Assembly: GCA_031268385.1 (NCBI GenBank)
Contig: JAIRXH010000201.1
Span: forward strand, 1-35,241
Direction: 5' to 3'
Source of the DNA: Treponema sp.
Lineage (GTDB): Bacteria > Spirochaetota > Spirochaetia > Treponematales > Breznakiellaceae
DNA: 35,241 bases
The notes under the pieces are model-generated. The model did no database searches and was not told the origin of the DNA. It saw only the letters and a list, made by a program, of their open reading frames with translations. Shown here piece after piece: positions 31,855 through 35,241 of this stretch; the stretch's first letter is position 1, and each line of letters starts with the position of its first letter. A program made the position numbers and the translations under genes.

Positions 31855-32847
31855 TTACCGCCTGTTCCCGCCCGCGATGACTTCCCATTGTGAAATCAGC
31901 ATGCCCACAAGCATCAGGGCGAAGCCCAGAAAGGTAAAGGCTCCCGGTTTTTCCCCGAGTATGACGATGCCCCCAAAGGCGGCAAAGGAACTTTCCAGGC
32001 AGAGAATGATGGTCGCGTGCGCCGGCGGGGCGTTCTTCTGCGCTACCACCTGAAGGGTGTAGGCAATCCCGACCGAAGCCAGTCCCCCGTAGAGTATGGG
32101 AATCGCGCCGCTGATAAAATTTCTCCGTGAAAAAGATCCGTCCATGAGGGAAGAGACGAGAACGGGCAGAGGCCGCCAGGGCTGTCCCTCGTAAGCGCCG
32201 GAGATGAGGGAGGCCCAGGAATTGATGTGGGGTTCAAGCAGAAGGGCGGCGATGAGGGCCAGAAGGGAACACCAGGCAAACTGTCCGGCCGAAAGCCGTA
32301 TGGGATCGATGTGTTTTACAAAACGGTCTATGACAAGCACGTGGCAGGCAAAGAGAGCCGCACAGGCGGCGGTAATGATGTCTCCCGGATTGATCCCCCC
32401 TCCGCTTTTTACCGCGCTGAGGCAGTAGAGCCCGGCCAGCGTAACAAAGGCCCCTACCCATGTCGGAAGTCCCGTTTTCCTTCCCAAAAAAACGCCGAAT
32501 ATGGGCGTAAGTACGACGTAAAGGCTGGTAATAAACCCGGAATTTCCGACGGTGGTGAACATGAGGCCGATCTGCTGCAGCGCCACGGCCGCGAAGAGGC
32601 AGCTCCCGGCAATGATGACGGAGGCGGCCGCCTTTCCCCTTTCGTAGGCGCCGCCGGGAGGAATGTCCCCTCCCTTTCCAAGGACGACAAGGGGAAGGAG
32701 GGAAAGGCTTCCCAGCATAAAACGGATCGCGTTGTAGGTAAAAGGTCCGGTGTATTCCATGCCGGAACGCTGGGCGACGAATCCAAAACCCCAAATCGCC
32801 GCCGTCAAAAGCAGCAGCAGATCGGAGCGAAGGGCTTGTTTGTTCAT
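31855..32847 (-). CDS. EamA/DMT-superfamily transporter
   Basis: A 330-residue permease with ten hydrophobic helices, made of two repeated EamA halves. The opening LLLLLTAAIWGFGFVAQRSGM with an FTYNAIRFMLG stretch is typical of the family, as is the second-half GGLASVGIAYTLQVVAQKNAPPAHATIILCLE. It probably exports or takes up a small metabolite, such as an amino acid or a sugar derivative. It starts 16 bases after the RlpA-like gene on the same strand, suggesting co-transcription. Substrate unknown. Confidence 0.9.
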   Translation of the reverse strand: MNKQALRSDLLLLLTAAIWGFGFVAQRSGMEYTGPFTYNAIRFMLGSLSLLPLVVLGKGGDIPPGGAYERGKAAASVIIAGSCLFAAVALQQIGLMFTTVGNSGFITSLYVVLTPIFGVFLGRKTGLPTWVGAFVTLAGLYCLSAVKSGGGINPGDIITAACAALFACHVLVIDRFVKHIDPIRLSAGQFAWCSLLALIAALLLEPHINSWASLISGAYEGQPWRPLPVLVSSLMDGSFSRRNFISGAIPILYGGLASVGIAYTLQVVAQKNAPPAHATIILCLESSFAAFGGIVILGEKPGAFTFLGFALMLVGMLISQWEVIAGGNRR

Positions 32848-32863
32848 GACGGGAATTCCAGGA

Positions 32864-33697
32864 CTACCGTTCTTCCCGAATCAGGGCTTCGCTGAATCCC
32901 GCCGCGCCTATCTTCAGGCTTACAGGGTTTATGTCTTCCGCCCGTATGCCCGCGAGCACTACCCGGTAGAAGTCGCCGTTCCGCTCGTAGGCGGGACTGA
33001 GTCCGGCATTCCTGAGTTTTTCAAAGGCGTCCATCGCGTTTCTGGGAACCTTGTAGGATCCAATCTGGAGGCGGTACACCTTGTTCTGTTCCGGGGTAAT
33101 GGCAGGGATAAACCGTACGGCGGGTACGGCGGTCCCGGAATATTCCTGAATGTTCCGCGGCGTATTTAACTCGGGCTCTTGTACCCCTGATTGCGGCGTG
33201 TTCAACGCGGGCCGCGGCATTGTGGACTGCTGTACAAGAGGCGGCTGTACCGGCGTTGTCCGCGCCTCGGCCGGCCTTCTTTCGGCGCCGGCGTCCCGGA
33301 CTTGCGAAGGCTGGCCTTCGACAATAACGGGGGCGGTCCCGGTGGTTATTATGTCAAGCTCCACCGCGGCGGCCCTGGAAACATCGATAATGCGGGCGGA
33401 TACAAAGGGGCCCCGGTCGTTTACGCGGACCGTAACCTTCCGGTTGTTCTGTTTATTGGTGACGGTTACCGTCGTCCCGAAGGGAAGGGTAGGATGGGCG
33501 GCCGTAAAAAGAGTTGAATTGAAGATTTCCCCCGACGCGGTAGGCTGACCGTCAAATTCGGGACCGTACCAGGAGGCTATTCCTTCCTGCCGGAAAAGGC
33601 TTCCTCCGGCTGTCTGTTCCTGAGTTTCCGCGGTCCCCGGAACGCAAAGCAGGATGATAACCAGACCGGTACATGCTAAAGAGGCAATTCGTTTCAT
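32864..33697 (-). CDS. rlpA: RlpA-like double-psi beta-barrel protein with SPOR domain
   Basis: A 277-residue exported protein acting on peptidoglycan. Residues 1-23 form a signal peptide (SLACTGLVIILLCVPGTA). The double-psi barrel (about 38-120) has ASWYGPEFDGQPTASGE, with the active-site region around His68 (TAAHPTLPFGT) and Asp94 (VNDRGPF). A Pro/Gln/Thr-rich linker (about 130-200) leads to a C-terminal SPOR domain (about 205-277) that should bind denuded glycan at septa. Start ATG 33697 is preferred to a TTG at 33727, which would put a charged stretch ahead of the signal peptide. Some RlpA proteins are lytic transglycosylases; activity is inferred. Confidence 0.9.
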   Translation of the reverse strand: MKRIASLACTGLVIILLCVPGTAETQEQTAGGSLFRQEGIASWYGPEFDGQPTASGEIFNSTLFTAAHPTLPFGTTVTVTNKQNNRKVTVRVNDRGPFVSARIIDVSRAAAVELDIITTGTAPVIVEGQPSQVRDAGAERRPAEARTTPVQPPLVQQSTMPRPALNTPQSGVQEPELNTPRNIQEYSGTAVPAVRFIPAITPEQNKVYRLQIGSYKVPRNAMDAFEKLRNAGLSPAYERNGDFYRVVLAGIRAEDINPVSLKIGAAGFSEALIREER

Positions 33698-33773
33698 AAC
33701 AATCTTATCGGCAAAAAAAAGATCCAAAAAAAGCGGGAAAATACGGAAGCCGTTTCAAATCCCGTTTTTTTTA

Positions 33774-33788
33774 ATCAGCGTTGCCCTG
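33774..33788. repeat. Half copy of family A repeat
   Basis: taatcagcgttgccc matches the right arm of the family A palindrome, with one substitution. The partner arm is missing. A run of Ts lies at its left edge. It lies in the 98-bp gap between the rlpA-like and sensor genes, just past the sensor stop codon. Confidence 0.6.
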
Positions 33789-33795
33789 GGCGTCT

Positions 33796-35016
33796 TCATT
33801 TTTTACCCAATTCATCCAGGCGTTTTTGCAGGATTTTTTCGCTGGTAATATCCTGGATGTTCCCCAGAACAAACAATCTGCCTTCACCCCGGTCTACAGG
33901 AACAAAATTACAGCGCAGGATCTTCGCTTTTTTCGTTTCGGGGTTTGTGTAGGTCAATTCCTGGATGGGGTTAAGGTTTTCCAGCATGTTTTCGGTAAAT
34001 TTCCGGTCAGAAACCATGGAACGGTTAAAAAGAAGCACAAAATATTCAATAAGACTGGTAATTTCGCCTTTTTTGATGAAAGGCGTTATCAGATCGGTAA
34101 ACTTTTTTCCCCGCAGATTCCGAATTCCCAGCACCGTTTCCAGAAATTTGGAGTAGTTGTCCTGGATGATAAAATTCTTGTCCATAAAGAAAAGCCCCAC
34201 CTTGAGGGCGTCCTTCATGGCGGCAATGGTGTCCCTGTCTTCTTTCAGTTCCAGGGAGGCGGCTTCCGCGGCGTCCCTCAGTTCCCGCAGGCGCTGGTTT
34301 TGCTTGTTGACCCCGTTTACCAGGTAAAGGTACGCGATAAAACCACCGATGATAAACACCGCGGACAGGATCAACTGCCGTATTATCTGGGACCACAAAC
34401 GCCGGTATATTTGTTCGGCCTTGAAATCGCAGCCGATAACTCCCACCGCCTCACCCGCGGAATTGAGAACCGGCGCGTAAATCGAAACAACCCAGCCCCA
34501 TTGGGTGTTAAAGTCCAGGCTGCTGATGTGGCGGGTTTTTGTCTCCATGGTCCGTAAAACAGGGGCAAGATAATTTGAAATATCCTCTTCCGTTCCCAGG
34601 GGGGAAAAGGCATCCTCGTCATCCGGGGGGGCGCTGCCGTCAATAATGTAGCGGAAAATCTTTCCCTCGACCGGAGCCATGGTATACAAATAGATGCAGT
34701 TGGATTCCTCCTTGACGGCCAGCATGGCGCGCCTGGTTCTTTCGTAAAAAGGGTCCAGGGGGTCGAGGCTTTTGGCCAGGGCCTCAAAGGAATCTCCGTC
34801 AATAAGGGCGGCCGTTTCCTCGAGAACAGGCCCGCCCAGCTCATAGCCGATGGTTTCGGTTATTCCCACCAACTGCTGGAGGGAGGTAATAATGACAATC
34901 GAATAAACGGCAATAACAAAAAGAATAAAAAAGAGAGTAAACTGAAATTTCAGGGAAAGGGTCTTTTTCTCTTTTTTCACGGCGGTTTTTTCAAGTAAAG
35001 AAGAATTCGTTTCCAT
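33796..35016 (-). CDS. Two-TM extracytoplasmic sensor with C-terminal PAS domain, no output domain
   Basis: A 406-residue membrane sensor. TM helices at about 26-47 and 214-237 bracket a periplasmic region that resembles a Cache-type ligand domain (WGWVVSIYAPVLNSAGEAVGVIGCDF). A short coiled coil (about 240-270) leads to a PAS domain (about 275-395, VGLFFMDKNFIIQDNYSKF through FVLGNIQDITSEKI). Sequence ends nine residues after, at RLDELGKK, where related sensors normally go on to a histidine kinase, GGDEF, or Hpt region. It could act through a partner or be truncated. The start is set by acaaggca before the ATG. The stop lies eight bases from a half family A repeat. Confidence 0.85.
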   Translation of the reverse strand: METNSSLLEKTAVKKEKKTLSLKFQFTLFFILFVIAVYSIVIITSLQQLVGITETIGYELGGPVLEETAALIDGDSFEALAKSLDPLDPFYERTRRAMLAVKEESNCIYLYTMAPVEGKIFRYIIDGSAPPDDEDAFSPLGTEEDISNYLAPVLRTMETKTRHISSLDFNTQWGWVVSIYAPVLNSAGEAVGVIGCDFKAEQIYRRLWSQIIRQLILSAVFIIGGFIAYLYLVNGVNKQNQRLRELRDAAEAASLELKEDRDTIAAMKDALKVGLFFMDKNFIIQDNYSKFLETVLGIRNLRGKKFTDLITPFIKKGEITSLIEYFVLLFNRSMVSDRKFTENMLENLNPIQELTYTNPETKKAKILRCNFVPVDRGEGRLFVLGNIQDITSEKILQKRLDELGKK

Positions 35017-35119
35017 TGCCTTGTCCCTCGCTTGATAATGTTTATGAAAATTTGTTTATAACGCATTGTATTATAAACAAAATCCGGTTAATTGCATTCT
35101 TGAAAAAATAGAAGCTTTC

Positions 35120-35178
35120 CCAAAACTTCAGTTTTTGGAACAAGCCGGTTACAGGATTGGTTGTTTTGTAACCGGCTT
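35120..35178. repeat. Family B element and adjacent 12-bp hairpin
   Basis: ccaaaacttcagtttttgg (35120-35138) matches the family B core found at 11785-11819 and 15631-15650. It is followed by arms aagccggttaca (35142-35153) and tgtaaccggctt (35167-35178) around a 13-base loop. Beyond it, to the end of the window, nothing coding was seen. Confidence 0.6.
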
Positions 35179-35241
35179 TCACGGTTTTGGGAGGAAAGAC
35201 CGGCGCGGGGAAAAATCCATTTTCAGGCCAAAAAAAACGGG

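Noticed and set aside
1-35241. CRISPR array or prophage
   Set aside because: The repeats are dispersed palindromes with no regular spacing, and no cas, integrase, capsid or tail genes are seen.

Overview
The window looks like chromosomal DNA from a free-living or gut-associated spirochaete of the Treponema type. This rests on inference from gene content: a CUT1 sugar ABC operon without its own ATPase, FeoAB, a KDPG aldolase carrying a VOC domain, bacteriohemerythrin, coiled-coil envelope proteins, and a large signal-peptide beta-barrel. G+C is fairly high with GC-rich third codon positions, which explains the many long antisense shadow ORFs. No rRNA, tRNA, CRISPR array, transposase or phage structural gene was seen. 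The region is ordinary chromosome interspersed with short palindromic repeats.

Layout. 1-566: repeat-rich leader, then two tiny membrane proteins. 615-3960 (minus): spermidine/putrescine-type ABC operon potA-potB-potC, each pair overlapping by four bases, followed by a coiled-coil membrane protein; no potD is present. 4069-6542 (plus): a MerR/AdhR-like regulator divergent from potA, then CorA and a Sua5-type tRNA-modification enzyme. 6625-9272: bacteriohemerythrin, then one 688-residue DAHP synthase/prephenate dehydratase/ACT fusion. 9345-15533: an AraC regulator divergent from a GH4 glycosidase, a lipoprotein binding protein and two permeases, forming an alpha-glycoside (galactoside or similar) uptake and cleavage unit. 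15723-18112: feoA-feoB.

18188-23383 (minus): a compact run of two cNMP-binding/GGDEF proteins (the first degenerate, the second with intact signature and I-site), KDPG aldolase-VOC, KDG kinase, then D-Ala-D-Ala ligase. It links second-messenger genes with the hexuronate/KDG branch. 23537-25669 (plus): Zn alcohol dehydrogenase and Gfo/Idh/MocA oxidoreductase. 25714-27956 (minus): outer-membrane barrel and CopZ-like chaperone. 28027-31844 (plus): Fe-S aldo/keto reductase and a ZnuA/C/B-type metal ABC transporter, with overlapping start/stop codons. 31855-35016 (minus): EamA transporter, RlpA-SPOR lipoprotein-like protein, and a two-TM sensor with a terminal PAS domain but no output domain.

Three families of short palindromes lie between genes. 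Family A (79-119, 7128-7166, 11701-11736, 18111-18150, half copy 33774-33788) overlaps the stop codons of the hemerythrin and feoB genes. Family B has a core resembling ctgttccaaaacttcagtt. Family C contains a 24-bp perfect inverted repeat at 23449-23500. Points most worth a second look are the paired CRP/GGDEF genes coupled to KDG metabolism, the DAHPS-PDT fusion, the back-to-back potA/merR promoters, the two-frame coding ambiguity at 615-1070, and probable leaderless genes at 240 and 23383.
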